Below the pieces are notes generated by a model that saw only the letters and a list, made by a program, of their open reading frames with translations, ran no database searches and was not told the origin of the DNA. From Clostridium sp. (lineage in GTDB: Bacteria; Bacillota; Clostridia; Clostridiales; Clostridiaceae): a DNA stretch of 64,000 nt. Below are positions 1-9,146 of the stretch, one piece after another. The stretch covers positions 1-64,000 of the forward strand of contig NZ_JAJFUC010000002.1 of the NCBI RefSeq assembly GCF_021372645.1. The letters are read 5' to 3'. The stretch's first letter is position 1; each line of letters opens with the position of its first letter. The position numbers were made by a program, and so were the translations under genes.

Positions 1-9
1 TGTATATAA

Positions 10-16
10 CTCCTTT
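10..16 (-). promoter_or_regulatory. Ribosome binding site of a gene beyond the left edge
   Basis: On the minus strand this reads AAAGGAG, about nine bases before the window edge. That is the normal spacing to a start codon just outside, so a leftward gene probably begins immediately left of position 1. Its identity cannot be seen. Confidence 0.55.
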
Positions 17-101
17 CTGAGGTATATGGTGGTTTTGTTTTTAGGCAATTCAATTTTACCATAAATCAGTGAGGAGTTATTTTATTCTGTTAAAAAAATA
101 T

Positions 102-138
102 CCCGCATTTATGCGGGTTTCGGCGTTTCGCAAACGCC
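102..138. terminator. Two abutting short GC-rich hairpins
   Basis: CCCGCATTTATGCGGG (102-117) and GGCGTTTCGCAAACGCC (122-138) are two perfect stem-loops separated by four bases. They lie between the divergent leftward gene and the yoaK-like gene, so neither is an ordinary 3' terminator. They could act as a leader attenuator for the rightward gene, since its ribosome site follows within 20 bases. Role is inferred only. Confidence 0.4.
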
Positions 139-174
139 TAAATAAATGTTAAATTGAAAGGAGACTTTTTAATA

Positions 175-942
175 TTGATTATTAAAGACATGAATATAGT
201 TAAGAAAATTAAAAAAACAATTCAAGTACCACCTAAAACTTCTGAATCTGTTCAGCTCGGAGTTCTTCTTGCCATAGTTGGAGGCTTTTTAGATGCTTAT
301 ACTTTTATCTGTAGAGGTGGTGTTTTTGCTAATGCTCAAACTGGAAATATTGTGCTATTTGGTGTAGAAGCTACAAAAGGAAATTTCAAACAAGCTTTTA
401 TGGCTTTCCTACCAATTTTAGCTTTTATAATCGGAATATTAGTAACTGAAAAAATAAAAGACTTTAAATTCCCATCATCTACTTCCGTTACATATTCAGA
501 TCGTATTATTTTACTCATTGAAATCCTAGTTCTTTTTGTTATAGGATTTATACCAACCACTGTACCAGATGCATTTGTGACCATCCCAATTTCATTTGTT
601 TCTTCAGTTCAAATTGCTTCATTTGCAAAATTGGTTGATTCACCTTATAGCACCACCATGTGTACAGGCAATTTGAGATTTGCTTCACAATCCGCTTATA
701 AAGCTTTTGTAAAAAAAGACAGTAACTCAGCCACTAAAACTGTTCGCTACGCAATGGTAATAGTTTCTTTTATAATTGGATGTTGTTTTTCTGGAATATT
801 AACTTCACAATTTGGAGTTAAATCAATATGGTTTGCTGTAATAGTATTGATTTTATCTTTCAGCTTATTTAGCATAGATGAATATATATTTAAATCCTAC
901 GAACGAAAACAACAGGAAAATCACAAAAGAAATCTTTTTTAA
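175..942 (+). CDS. YoaK/DUF1275 family integral membrane protein
   Basis: Multi-pass membrane protein of the YoaK (DUF1275) family, whose substrate is not established. Typical features are the N-terminal segment GGFLDAYTFICRGGVFANAQTGN, given here only as its key parts GGFLDAYTF and ANAQTGN, followed by alternating hydrophobic helices and a basic C-terminus. An upstream TTG at 154 overlaps the ribosome site AAAGGAGAC (157-165), so the TTG at 175, ten bases downstream of it, is the better start; ATG 190 is an alternative. It stands alone between a divergent gene on the left and a convergent alarmone synthetase gene on the right. Family call is confident, function is not. Confidence 0.85.
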   Translation: MIIKDMNIVKKIKKTIQVPPKTSESVQLGVLLAIVGGFLDAYTFICRGGVFANAQTGNIVLFGVEATKGNFKQAFMAFLPILAFIIGILVTEKIKDFKFPSSTSVTYSDRIILLIEILVLFVIGFIPTTVPDAFVTIPISFVSSVQIASFAKLVDSPYSTTMCTGNLRFASQSAYKAFVKKDSNSATKTVRYAMVIVSFIIGCCFSGILTSQFGVKSIWFAVIVLILSFSLFSIDEYIFKSYERKQQENHKRNLF

Positions 943-1066
943 TACTCCTATGAATTATTTAGAAGAATAGTCTATTATTTTGCCCTTTTAAGCTAAAATT
1001 AAAATTTACTATACGAATAAATCTTATTTTGTAGCAACAATAAAAAATAATTATTACTAATTTACA

Positions 1067-1891
1067 TTATAGATTGTTTTCTATATCATTTTTGTTGACT
1101 TGTTTTTTTAATTTAACTATCTCTGCTTCCTGTTCTTCTATTACTTTTTTATAATTTAGCTCTTTATCTCCCCATTCCTTACTTAGATTATTAATTAGTG
1201 ATGCCATTTCATCTGCACTTCCTACTATTCTATTGAATAATAACAAATTAGATTGAAGAAGTTCAGGAATTTCATTATGTGAATACCTAAGTCTATGGTC
1301 TATTTCCCCATAACCTTCTTCAAAAATTGTTCTAACTTGTATTTCTGCAATAACCTTTTGGCTAGTTGGATAAAATTCTACCAAATAATGTACGGAACGA
1401 TATCCCGAAGCTTTTGACCTTACCTCAATGCTTTGAGTTTCAAAAACCTCTATATTATCTCCATCTCTAACATTTGCAGTTATCTCTATAACCTTCCAAG
1501 TTTTTGAAATAAATTCATGTATTTCTTGCCATTGATCTTTAAATATATGTATAACCCTTATTCCTATCAAATCATTTATTTCATTTTTATAGTTATCTAC
1601 TGTAAATTCAAATTCATCACCATATTTACTTTTTCTGTCAGTGGTCTTTCTTATAACCTTTTCTATTAATCTATCTGGCTCTTTAATTCTAGACTTAACT
1701 GAATGTACCATTTCTTGTGAACGTAAAATATTCGCTATAAACTCTGCTTGATTTTCATATGAGTTTTTATATTCAATATAATCTTCATAAATTTCTTTAA
1801 GATTATCAATATTAATATTATTTCCAGTAATTATTTCCTTAGATTGTGGATACTTTAATAGAAATTCATCTATGTTAAAACTTTTTTTCAA
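1067..1891 (-). CDS. Small alarmone synthetase, RelA/SpoT-domain protein
   Basis: Predicted GTP pyrophosphokinase that transfers pyrophosphate from ATP to GDP or GTP to make (p)ppGpp in the cytoplasm. The RelA_SpoT synthetase fold is visible at about residues 60-205: VKSRIKEP (65-72), DLIGIR (107-112), SGYRSVHY (162-169) and EIQVRT (183-188) followed by an acidic stretch. There is no HD hydrolase domain and no TGS/ACT region, so it is a single-domain small synthetase; the last 40 residues are a charged coiled-coil-like tail. The 274-residue length is a little longer than the best-known short synthetases. It converges with the YoaK-like gene and has its own upstream region. The exact alarmone product cannot be told from sequence. 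Confidence 0.85.
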   Translation of the reverse strand: MKKSFNIDEFLLKYPQSKEIITGNNINIDNLKEIYEDYIEYKNSYENQAEFIANILRSQEMVHSVKSRIKEPDRLIEKVIRKTTDRKSKYGDEFEFTVDNYKNEINDLIGIRVIHIFKDQWQEIHEFISKTWKVIEITANVRDGDNIEVFETQSIEVRSKASGYRSVHYLVEFYPTSQKVIAEIQVRTIFEEGYGEIDHRLRYSHNEIPELLQSNLLLFNRIVGSADEMASLINNLSKEWGDKELNYKKVIEEQEAEIVKLKKQVNKNDIENNL

Positions 1892-2046
1892 TGTTGCACC
1901 ATCCTTTTATTTTCTCAATTATTCATATAACTTTATAATTACTATATTACATTAATTTCATTAGCTTATATAGAAACTTTATTTTTTTGATTTATATAAA
2001 TTTAGCTAAAGTAAAACTTTACTCTTAAATATCTAACTTTATAATA

Positions 2047-2091
2047 AAAAAACACCTACAATATTATTTCTAATACTGTCGATGTTTATAA
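2047..2091 (-). terminator. Terminator of the DEAD-box helicase gene
   Basis: Read leftward, AACATCGACAGTATT pairs with AATATTGTAGGTGTT apart from G-U and single mismatches, and a T-run follows. It lies just after the helicase stop codon. Confidence 0.6.
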
Positions 2092-2105
2092 AACTTATAT
2101 AAATT

Positions 2106-3521
2106 CTATTTAAAACTTGTTCTTCTAGTTGAATTCTTCTTTGGTCCAACTGTAGTTTTACGTGCATTTAGATTTCCTGTTGCTCCAGTTTTAAATGTAC
2201 TTTTATTTCCTGATGTTGTTGTTTTAGGTTTGTTTGTATTTCCTGTTGTTGCAGCCTTATTTGCATTTGCATTTCCTGTTGTTGTAGTTTTAGATGTATT
2301 TTGACTTCCTGTACCTCTAGCCTTAGGAGTATAGCCAGATCTAGCTCTATTCCCAGTAGCTTTAGTCTTAGGACTTGGTGTTAGATTTACCATTGGAAAT
2401 TTATGTGCTTCAATTACATCTATTTTCTTTTTAATCAATTTTTCTATATCTTTTACATAAGGTATTTCATCTACATCACTAAATGATATAGCTATTCCAC
2501 ATTGCCCTGCTCTACCTGTTCTTCCAATTCTATGTACATAAGTTTCTGGTATATTAGGTAAACCATAATTAATTACATGTGACAATTCATCAATGTCAAT
2601 TCCTCTTGCTGCTATATCTGTAGCTATTAACACTTGTATTTTTTTATCTTTAAAGCTTTGTAGTGCTTCTTGTCTAGCATTTTGAGATTTATTTCCATGA
2701 ATTGCTTTTGCTCCTATTTGTGCATCTTCTAAATACTTTACTAATCTATTAGCATCACTTTTAGTTCTTGTGAAAACTAATGCTGATTTAATTTCATCTG
2801 TTTTTAACAAACTTATTAATAACTTTTTCTTGTTAGTTTTATCTACATAGTAAAGTGATTGTTTAATCTTATCAGCTGTCGATGATACAGGTGCTACCTC
2901 TACTACAACTGGGTCTACCAAAAGTGTACTTACTAATTTTTTAATTTCAGTAGGCATAGTTGCTGAAAAGAATAACGTTTGTCTTTGTTTAGGAATATAT
3001 CTTATAATTTTTTTCACATCATTTATAAATCCCATATCTAACATTCTATCAGCTTCATCTAATATGAATATTTCTATTTCACTTAAATCTATAATTTTTT
3101 GATTCACTAAATCATTTAATCTTCCTGGTGTTGCTATTAATATATCTACACCGTTTCTCAATACTTCTTCTTGTGGTTTTTGTGATACTCCACCAAATAT
3201 TACTGCATACTTTAAGTTTAAATTCTTACCATATGATTGAAAATTATCATATATTTGTATAGCTAGTTCTCTAGTTGGTGTTAAAATTAGCGATTGTATT
3301 TTTTTCTTCTTTACATTCTTACTTGAATTATGTAATAGCTGTAGTGTAGGTATTGCAAAAGCAGCAGTTTTTCCTGTTCCAGTTTGTGCACATCCAAGTA
3401 GATCTTTTCCAAGTAAAATCGATGGAATCGCTTCTTCTTGTATTTTACTTGCTTCTTTGTAATTTTCGTCTTTCAATGCTTTTAATATTGGTTCTATTAT
3501 GTTTAATTCTTCAAATTTCAT
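2106..3521 (-). CDS. DEAD-box ATP-dependent RNA helicase
   Basis: Unwinds RNA duplexes using ATP, typically in ribosome assembly or mRNA turnover at low temperature. The two RecA-like domains are complete: Q-motif region at the N-terminus, AQTGTGKT Walker A, PTRELA, DEAD as LDEADRMLDMGF, SAT, then domain 2 with ARGIDI and HRIGRTGRAG. The start is ATG 3521 behind GAGGGAAG. After about residue 385 the protein becomes a low-complexity basic tail rich in Thr, Asn and Lys with recurring TGN units (for example ATGN, TTGN, ATTGN), in place of the usual RGG or RNA-binding tail. It is flanked by terminators and seems monocistronic. Closest to the RhlE/CshA group; the exact member is unclear. Confidence 0.9.
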   Translation of the reverse strand: MKFEELNIIEPILKALKDENYKEASKIQEEAIPSILLGKDLLGCAQTGTGKTAAFAIPTLQLLHNSSKNVKKKKIQSLILTPTRELAIQIYDNFQSYGKNLNLKYAVIFGGVSQKPQEEVLRNGVDILIATPGRLNDLVNQKIIDLSEIEIFILDEADRMLDMGFINDVKKIIRYIPKQRQTLFFSATMPTEIKKLVSTLLVDPVVVEVAPVSSTADKIKQSLYYVDKTNKKKLLISLLKTDEIKSALVFTRTKSDANRLVKYLEDAQIGAKAIHGNKSQNARQEALQSFKDKKIQVLIATDIAARGIDIDELSHVINYGLPNIPETYVHRIGRTGRAGQCGIAISFSDVDEIPYVKDIEKLIKKKIDVIEAHKFPMVNLTPSPKTKATGNRARSGYTPKARGTGSQNTSKTTTTGNANANKAATTGNTNKPKTTTSGNKSTFKTGATGNLNARKTTVGPKKNSTRRTSFK

Positions 3522-3567
3522 ATATTATATATCTTCCCTCTTTTTCTTTAGCACAACAAAAATGGCC

Positions 3568-3596
3568 ATGATTAATAGCCATTTTTAATAATACTT
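3568..3596 (-). terminator. Terminator of the MBL-fold hydrolase gene
   Basis: AAAAATGGC and GCCATTTTT form a perfect stem with an 11-base loop, followed by T residues when read leftward. It sits between the stop codon of the hydrolase gene at 3678 and the start of the helicase gene. Confidence 0.65.
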
Positions 3597-3677
3597 AAAT
3601 CTATTTTCCTAAGTATAACATGATTTACGTTATATAGATAGCTTTATATTATATCTCTTTTATTAATTCTTATATAA

Positions 3678-4484
3678 TTACCATTGTATTTCTAAACCCA
3701 CTCCAACTTCTTTTATAGGCAAAGTCTTATGGATTTCCGCTTTAACAGTAAATGAAGTGCAATGACAAGGATATAATTCTTTTACATCGTTCTCCTTAAA
3801 ATACTCAATAGTCTTACTTACTTGCTCAGATACCTCAAATAAATGAAAACCACCTATAATTCCAAGTACTCTATTATCATTACATACCTCTTTAGCATAT
3901 TCTACTATATTACAAATTCCACTATGAGAACATCCTGAAATAATATAAATACCTTTTTCACTTTTATATACAAGTGCTGTATCATCCCTTACATAATCAT
4001 CAATCCAAGTTTTATCATCTATTTGCTTACCAATAGGTTTTCTCTTTTCAAAGTCTTTAACTTGTGGTATCTCACCTAAGAATATTATATTTTCACTAAG
4101 TTTAACAGGTTCCTTTGATAAAATTAAGTTACACTTTTCTTTTAGTTCTTCCTCTAATATAGGAGAACAAATTTTGAAATTATCAACAGCTTTTTCCTTA
4201 AATGCATCTGGATGAGCTAAAATTGATATTCTGTTTTTATGTTGTTTGCTAAAATAATATTTCAATCCTTTTGTGTGATCATCATGTCCATGAGAAATAG
4301 CAATAGTTTTTATTTTATCTAAGTCTATATTAAATGCCACTAGATTCTTCAAAAACAAATCAGAATATCCTACATCGAATAACAAACTAACATCTTCATC
4401 CTCTATGTAATACGAAACAGCAGGTTCACCACAGTAATACTGATCAATATATGTATTATTATCTACTAATACTTTTAATTTCAT
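3678..4484 (-). CDS. MBL-fold metallo-hydrolase (COG1237 type)
   Basis: Metallo-beta-lactamase-fold protein that probably binds two metal ions. The signature HGHDDH is at residues 65-70 after the chosen start, further ligands are suggested by GCSHSG and the C-terminal CHCTS, and an early FDVG strand precedes the motif. It resembles the COG1237 group, which includes enzymes named for dihydropterin-ribofuranosylaminobenzene phosphate synthesis; the real substrate is unknown. A longer reading frame reaches 4532, but GAGGAG sits eight bases before the ATG at 4484, so that start is preferred. It is followed by its own terminator and lies downstream of an unrelated DUF3800-like gene. Confidence 0.85.
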   Translation of the reverse strand: MKLKVLVDNNTYIDQYYCGEPAVSYYIEDEDVSLLFDVGYSDLFLKNLVAFNIDLDKIKTIAISHGHDDHTKGLKYYFSKQHKNRISILAHPDAFKEKAVDNFKICSPILEEELKEKCNLILSKEPVKLSENIIFLGEIPQVKDFEKRKPIGKQIDDKTWIDDYVRDDTALVYKSEKGIYIISGCSHSGICNIVEYAKEVCNDNRVLGIIGGFHLFEVSEQVSKTIEYFKENDVKELYPCHCTSFTVKAEIHKTLPIKEVGVGLEIQW

Positions 4485-4686
4485 TCTTTTTCTCCTCGTA
4501 TAATTATAAATAATTCTAAGCATTTGTAACAATTGCTACTCTTAATTCTACTATTCTGTAGCAAATACTGTCCCTTTATTATAACATAATTGTATTTATT
4601 AGGATTTATAATTATATAATTATGTATACTTATCCTTAACTGGTTATACTTTTCATAAATCTCCTAGTGATTTTTTACATAAAACA

Positions 4687-4730
4687 AAAGAGCTATCTTA
4701 AAATAATTTGTATTATTAGACAGCTCTTTT
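4687..4730 (-). terminator. Terminator of the DUF3800-like gene
   Basis: AAAAGAGCTATCT and AGACAGCTCTTTT form a long stem with one mismatch, and Ts follow on the leftward strand. It lies downstream of the DUF3800-like stop codon at 4779. Confidence 0.65.
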
Positions 4731-4778
4731 GGTTTATAGAAATTAGCTATTTCTACCATAATAACTTTGTATAATCAT

Positions 4779-5801
4779 TTAATTCTCTGCAACCCTTGCC
4801 TTCTTCTCAATTCCTTTCATTTTAAAATCTATATCTGAAAGAATTTTGAATATTATATTATCACTTTTCCTACTCAACAAAGCTTCTTCTAATTGCTGAT
4901 TCAACAATTGAATTTCATTAGCTAACTCATTAATTTCTTTTTGTTTTTCATTGATTTTCGTATCTTTAAGTTTTACTTCTCCTTTTAATTTTTTTAATTC
5001 TTTGTTGAATATTTCCATACTATTATAAGAAATCTTTTCTAATTGTTTATTGACTATCCCTATTGGTGTATCTTTATAAATTTTATACTCTATTGCATTG
5101 AATATTTCATTTGTATCACCATATTCAACATATGGTATTAGTTTACTATCAATTTCTCTTAACCCATTTGAGACTCTAAATAGTATATTATTTAATATAT
5201 TTGATACTTCTATACCTAACCCATATGTTTCATTATCCTTTTCAGAGACAATAAATGTATTAATTTTAGCTTGGATATCCTCTAACCTACTCAAAATTCT
5301 ACTTCTTTCATTATATACATCAAAAAAACTTTGTTGCATTATATAGCTATCCTTATCTTTCCTAGATTCCATAATTATTCCACCGCATTCTGCATTTTTA
5401 TTTATAATGAATGAGTAAAAACTTTTTAATAAATTCCTAATTGCTATATAATATGAACCTTTTACATCATTAATATCTTGTTTTATTGTACTTGATATTA
5501 TAGTAAATTCTAAACTTTTAAATAGCGAGGGTAGTTCATTTATAAATTCTTTTCTTTTCTCTTCATCATTTTTGTTCAAAACCAATTTTCTAAGCATAAT
5601 ATCATCTAAAAAAGTATTATAACTGTTGTTAAATACTTCTTTCTTATATTTATTTAATTTCGTTTTTAAATCACATTTTTTATCTTTTAAATCAATACAA
5701 TAATCATATTCAAATATTATTCCAACCATTGAAAAATTGTTAATTGTGTCTGTACTTAAAAAACCTCTCTCATCAACAAACATAATATATTTTTTACCCA
5801 T
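4779..5801 (-). CDS. DUF3800-like protein with C-terminal coiled coil
   Basis: The N-terminus MGKKYIMFVDERGFLS matches the opening of the DUF3800 family, where an acidic FIDESG motif follows the first strand; here Ser is replaced by Arg. Further acidic patches and MESRKDKD fit a nuclease-like fold, but activity is not proven. Residues about 255-320 form a strongly charged heptad-like coiled coil absent from minimal family members. The start ATG 5801 has AAAGGGGAG seven bases upstream. Members of this family are often found on mobile or defence islands, yet no partner gene is recognisable nearby. The gene is isolated, between its own terminator and a 600-base intergenic region. Confidence 0.6.
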   Translation of the reverse strand: MGKKYIMFVDERGFLSTDTINNFSMVGIIFEYDYCIDLKDKKCDLKTKLNKYKKEVFNNSYNTFLDDIMLRKLVLNKNDEEKRKEFINELPSLFKSLEFTIISSTIKQDINDVKGSYYIAIRNLLKSFYSFIINKNAECGGIIMESRKDKDSYIMQQSFFDVYNERSRILSRLEDIQAKINTFIVSEKDNETYGLGIEVSNILNNILFRVSNGLREIDSKLIPYVEYGDTNEIFNAIEYKIYKDTPIGIVNKQLEKISYNSMEIFNKELKKLKGEVKLKDTKINEKQKEINELANEIQLLNQQLEEALLSRKSDNIIFKILSDIDFKMKGIEKKARVAEN

Positions 5802-6185
5802 CTAACTCTCCCCTTTAACATATAATTAATTACACCATCACATTTATTTAAATGTCTTATAATTAGTATCTCAATTATTCATGCGTGTATAAATCTACTT
5901 ACCTAAACATTCTATTACATAGTTATGTTGCATAATTTTGCATGTTAACGTTGTCATGTAAAGGAAGTTTATTGATTTATATTAAATTCTCATATCCATT
6001 TAAACAATATTTTTTTACTTATCCCATTTATTCCACCCCATTTTTTATTTGATATACTTATAGTTTGTTATACTTAATATTTATTCTACACAAACTCATT
6101 TTTCCCTCCAATTATTTAACATTGATTACAATAATTTTAATAATAATTAAATAAAGGTATCTTTACGTTGCGATTATATTATGTA

Positions 6186-6200
6186 ATACTAAATTAGTAT
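6186..6200. promoter_or_regulatory. Candidate operator upstream of the sulfur-transfer flavoprotein
   Basis: ATACTAAATTAGTAT is a perfect 7-1-7 inverted repeat about 215 bases before the start codon of the downstream gene. An operator is plausible, but AT-rich palindromes can arise by chance and the binding protein is unknown. Confidence 0.3.
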
Positions 6201-6211
6201 ATGTTATGTAA

Positions 6212-6306
6212 CTATATAAGTTGCAGTAAAGAGTTTATAGTAGCATTAACTTTTTAAGATTGAAGTTGCTCTCTACAATATAATTTCATTATCACAACTT
6301 ATATAG
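6212..6306 (+). mobile_element. 95-bp MITE-like element, copy 1
   Basis: A non-coding 95-bp unit bounded by perfect 12-bp terminal inverted repeats, CTATATAAGTTG at the left and CAACTTATATAG at the right. A second 95-bp copy lies inverted at 57802-57896 and differs at about six positions. It carries no protein, so it would need a transposase in trans. No clear target-site duplication is visible. It sits about 110 bases upstream of the flavoprotein start and may affect that promoter. Confidence 0.75.
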
Positions 6307-6416
6307 CTTATATATATTAAAAATATTTTCGAAATGGTAATTTCATATCTTTGTAATATTAATTGATAAATTAGGAATAATTGAAAAAATAGATAAATTA
6401 CAAGGGAGAGATTCTT

Positions 6417-8903
6417 ATGAATAAAAAGATTATTATTGTTGGTGGGGTTGCAGGTGGTGCATCTACAGCAGCTAGACTTAGAAGATTAGATGAAAATGCT
6501 GAAATAATTATGGTGGAAAAAGGTGAATATATATCTTTTGCTAACTGTGGACTTCCTTATTATATAGGGAAAACTATTGATGAAAGAGGAAAATTAATTG
6601 TTCAAACAGTTGAAGAAATGAGCGAAAAATTTCATTTAGATATAAGAAATCTAAATGAAGTTTTAAGTGTAGATAAAGAAAATAAGAAAGTTAAAATTAA
6701 AAATCATAAGACAGAAGAAGAATATGAAGAAAATTATGATGTTTTAGTTTTATCTCCAGGGGCAACTCCATTAAAACCACAAATACTTGGAATAAATGAG
6801 TGTGACAATTTATTTACTCTTAGAAATATACCTGATACAGATAAAATTAAATATTATGTAGATAATGTAAAGCCTAAACATGCAACTGTAATAGGGGGAG
6901 GGTTTATAGGTCTTGAAATGGCTGAAAATCTTCATGCTAGAGGCATAGAAATTACTCTTGTAGAAGCAAGTGAGCAAGTAATGGCTCCACTTGATATAGA
7001 GATGGCAAGTATAGTGCATGAGCATTTAATAGACAAAAATGTAGAGCTAATATTGAGAGATGGAGTAGCAGGATTTAAAAACAAAGGAAAAAAGATAGTT
7101 CTAAATAGTGGAAAAGAAATTTCAACTGATATGATTATATTATCAATTGGAGTGAAACCAGAAACTACAATTGCAAAAGAAGCTAATCTTAAGTTAAATG
7201 AAAGAGGAGCTATTGTTATTGATAAATTCATGAAAACTTCTGATCCTAATATATATGCTTTAGGGGATGCAGTTGAAGTAATGGATTTTGTAAATAAAAA
7301 GCCTACAATGATTCCACTTGCATGGACTGCTAATAGACAAGGAAGAATAGTTGCAGATAATATATGTGGAAGAAATGTAGAATATAAGGGTATTCTTGGA
7401 TCATCAGTTGCAAAGGTATTTGATTATACAGTTGCAACAACTGGAAATAATGAGAAGATATTAAAAAGATTAGGCATAAAATATGAGGCAATTCATATTC
7501 ATCCAGGTTCTCATGCAGGATATTACCCAGGTTCTTTTCCTATAACATTAAAGATGTTATTTGATCCAAAGTCAGGGAAAATATTTGGTGCTCAAGGTGT
7601 TGGTATTGATGGAGTAGAAAAACGTATAGATGTACTAGCTACTGCCATAAAAGCTAATCTCACAGTTTTTGATTTACAAGACATTGAGCCTTGCTATGCA
7701 CCTCCATATAATTCAGCTAAAGATCCAGTAAATATGCTTGGATACTATGCTTCTAACATTATAGAAGGTATTACTGAAATAATTCAGTGGTATGAAATAG
7801 ATAAATTAGATAAAGATAACTCAATAATTATAGATATAAGAGAAGAATTTGAATTAGTTACAGGTAAATTAGAAAATTCTATTCATATTCCCCTTGAAGA
7901 ATTAAGAGATAGATTAAATGAAATACCAAAAGATAAAAACATATATGCTACATGCCAAGTTGGGCTTAGAGGATATATTGCTTGCAGAGTCCTTGAACAA
8001 AATGGAATCAAGTGTACAAATATAGATGGAGGCATGAAGACATATCTATATATAAAAAGGGCAGAAGAAAGCATCAAAAATCAATATAAAAAGAACAAAG
8101 AAATAAAAAATGAGGTAGCTGCAATGAAAATAGAAAATTTTAATTTATCACAAATAAATGCTAATATGACTTTAAATGCATGTGGGCTTCAATGTCCAGG
8201 GCCAATAAAAAGAGTATTTGAAGAAATTAAAAAAATGGAAGATGGAAATGTTTTAGAAGTAAAAGCAAGTGATCCAGGGTTTAGCAAGGATATAAAATCA
8301 TGGTGTGATTCAACTGGAAACACTTTATTAAAATCACAATTTAATAATAAAGAAAAAGCGTGTGTAGCTTATATACAAAAGGGAACAGGAGTAGTATCAA
8401 TTAAAAAAACCTCTTCACCAGAAGTTGCAGAAAAAAATGGGGCAACCTTAGTAGTATTTAGTGGAGATTTAGATAAGGCAATTGCTTCATTTATAATAGC
8501 AACAGGTGCAGCATCTATGGGTAAAGAAGTAACTATGTTCTTTACATTCTGGGGACTTAATATATTAAAGAGCAAAGACAAACCTAGTGTAGCTAAGGAT
8601 ACTATGGAAAAAATGTTTGATGTTATGTTACCAGCACATCCAGGAAAATTACCATTATCACAAATGAATATGATGGGAATGGGACCTGCAATGATAAAGC
8701 AAATAATGAAAAAGCATAATGTTGATGATTTAGAAACTTTAATAAAAAATGCAATAGATATGGGAGTTAAAGTAGTTGCCTGTGCTATGAGCATGGACTT
8801 AATGGGAATAAAAAAAGAAGAATTTATAGGTGGAGTTGAAATAGGCGGAGTTGCTTCATACTTAGGGTCAACAGAAGGGTCTGGATTGAATTTATTTATA
8901 TAA
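6417..8903 (+). CDS. CoA-disulfide reductase-like flavoprotein fused to rhodanese, TusA and DsrE domains
   Basis: A 828-residue cytoplasmic sulfur-relay protein. Domain 1 (about 1-450) is a pyridine-nucleotide disulfide oxidoreductase with GGVAGGAS near the N-terminus and the redox Cys44 in NCGLPYYIG, as in CoA-disulfide reductases and persulfide reductases. Domain 2 (about 460-550) is a rhodanese with Cys513. Domain 3 (about 580-650) is TusA-like, with the CPGP cysteine at about 593. Domain 4 (about 665-828) is DsrE/DsrF-like and Met-rich. All key cysteines are present. The order suggests transfer of persulfide sulfur from the rhodanese to TusA coupled to NAD(P)H reduction. Ribosome site AAGGGAGAG precedes the ATG. 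It is followed by a terminator, so it is monocistronic. The physiological substrate is inferred. Confidence 0.88.
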   Translation: MNKKIIIVGGVAGGASTAARLRRLDENAEIIMVEKGEYISFANCGLPYYIGKTIDERGKLIVQTVEEMSEKFHLDIRNLNEVLSVDKENKKVKIKNHKTEEEYEENYDVLVLSPGATPLKPQILGINECDNLFTLRNIPDTDKIKYYVDNVKPKHATVIGGGFIGLEMAENLHARGIEITLVEASEQVMAPLDIEMASIVHEHLIDKNVELILRDGVAGFKNKGKKIVLNSGKEISTDMIILSIGVKPETTIAKEANLKLNERGAIVIDKFMKTSDPNIYALGDAVEVMDFVNKKPTMIPLAWTANRQGRIVADNICGRNVEYKGILGSSVAKVFDYTVATTGNNEKILKRLGIKYEAIHIHPGSHAGYYPGSFPITLKMLFDPKSGKIFGAQGVGIDGVEKRIDVLATAIKANLTVFDLQDIEPCYAPPYNSAKDPVNMLGYYASNIIEGITEIIQWYEIDKLDKDNSIIIDIREEFELVTGKLENSIHIPLEELRDRLNEIPKDKNIYATCQVGLRGYIACRVLEQNGIKCTNIDGGMKTYLYIKRAEESIKNQYKKNKEIKNEVAAMKIENFNLSQINANMTLNACGLQCPGPIKRVFEEIKKMEDGNVLEVKASDPGFSKDIKSWCDSTGNTLLKSQFNNKEKACVAYIQKGTGVVSIKKTSSPEVAEKNGATLVVFSGDLDKAIASFIIATGAASMGKEVTMFFTFWGLNILKSKDKPSVAKDTMEKMFDVMLPAHPGKLPLSQMNMMGMGPAMIKQIMKKHNVDDLETLIKNAIDMGVKVVACAMSMDLMGIKKEEFIGGVEIGGVASYLGSTEGSGLNLFI

Positions 8904-8933
8904 GAGTTAAAATGATTTTGGTAAAAAATAGTA

Positions 8934-8972
8934 AAAAGTAGTTTGTAGTAGAAATTTTACAGACTACTTTTT
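8934..8972 (+). terminator. Terminator of the sulfur-transfer flavoprotein gene
   Basis: AAAAGTAGTTTGTA pairs with TACAGACTACTTTT apart from one mismatch and ends in a T-run, 30 bases after the stop codon. Confidence 0.7.
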
Positions 8973-9146
8973 GTGTTGTAAGTAAAATTGTAACATATAG
9001 ATTATCTGAAAATAAATCAATGGGAAGTGTGTTATTTTATAATTAGTGTCGTTTGAATTCGACCTAGAAATAAGGAAGAATTAAAAAAATAATCTCGTTA
9101 GTTATTTGTGAGTCTACTAATACATAGAATAATAATGTAGGGACTC

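Larger units (their letters stand above)
5802..6416. other. Intergenic region with a 95-bp mobile-like element
   Basis: Six hundred bases without a coding frame separate the divergent DUF3800-like and CoA-disulfide reductase-like genes. It contains a 15-bp palindrome (6186-6200) and, directly beside it, the 95-bp inverted-repeat element at 6212-6306. No riboswitch or RNA gene was recognised in the rest, which is AT-rich. Confidence 0.6.

Noticed and set aside
8369..8794. 141-residue minus-strand frame inside the sulfur-relay gene
   Set aside because: It is antisense to a conserved TusA/DsrE region and has no start signals.
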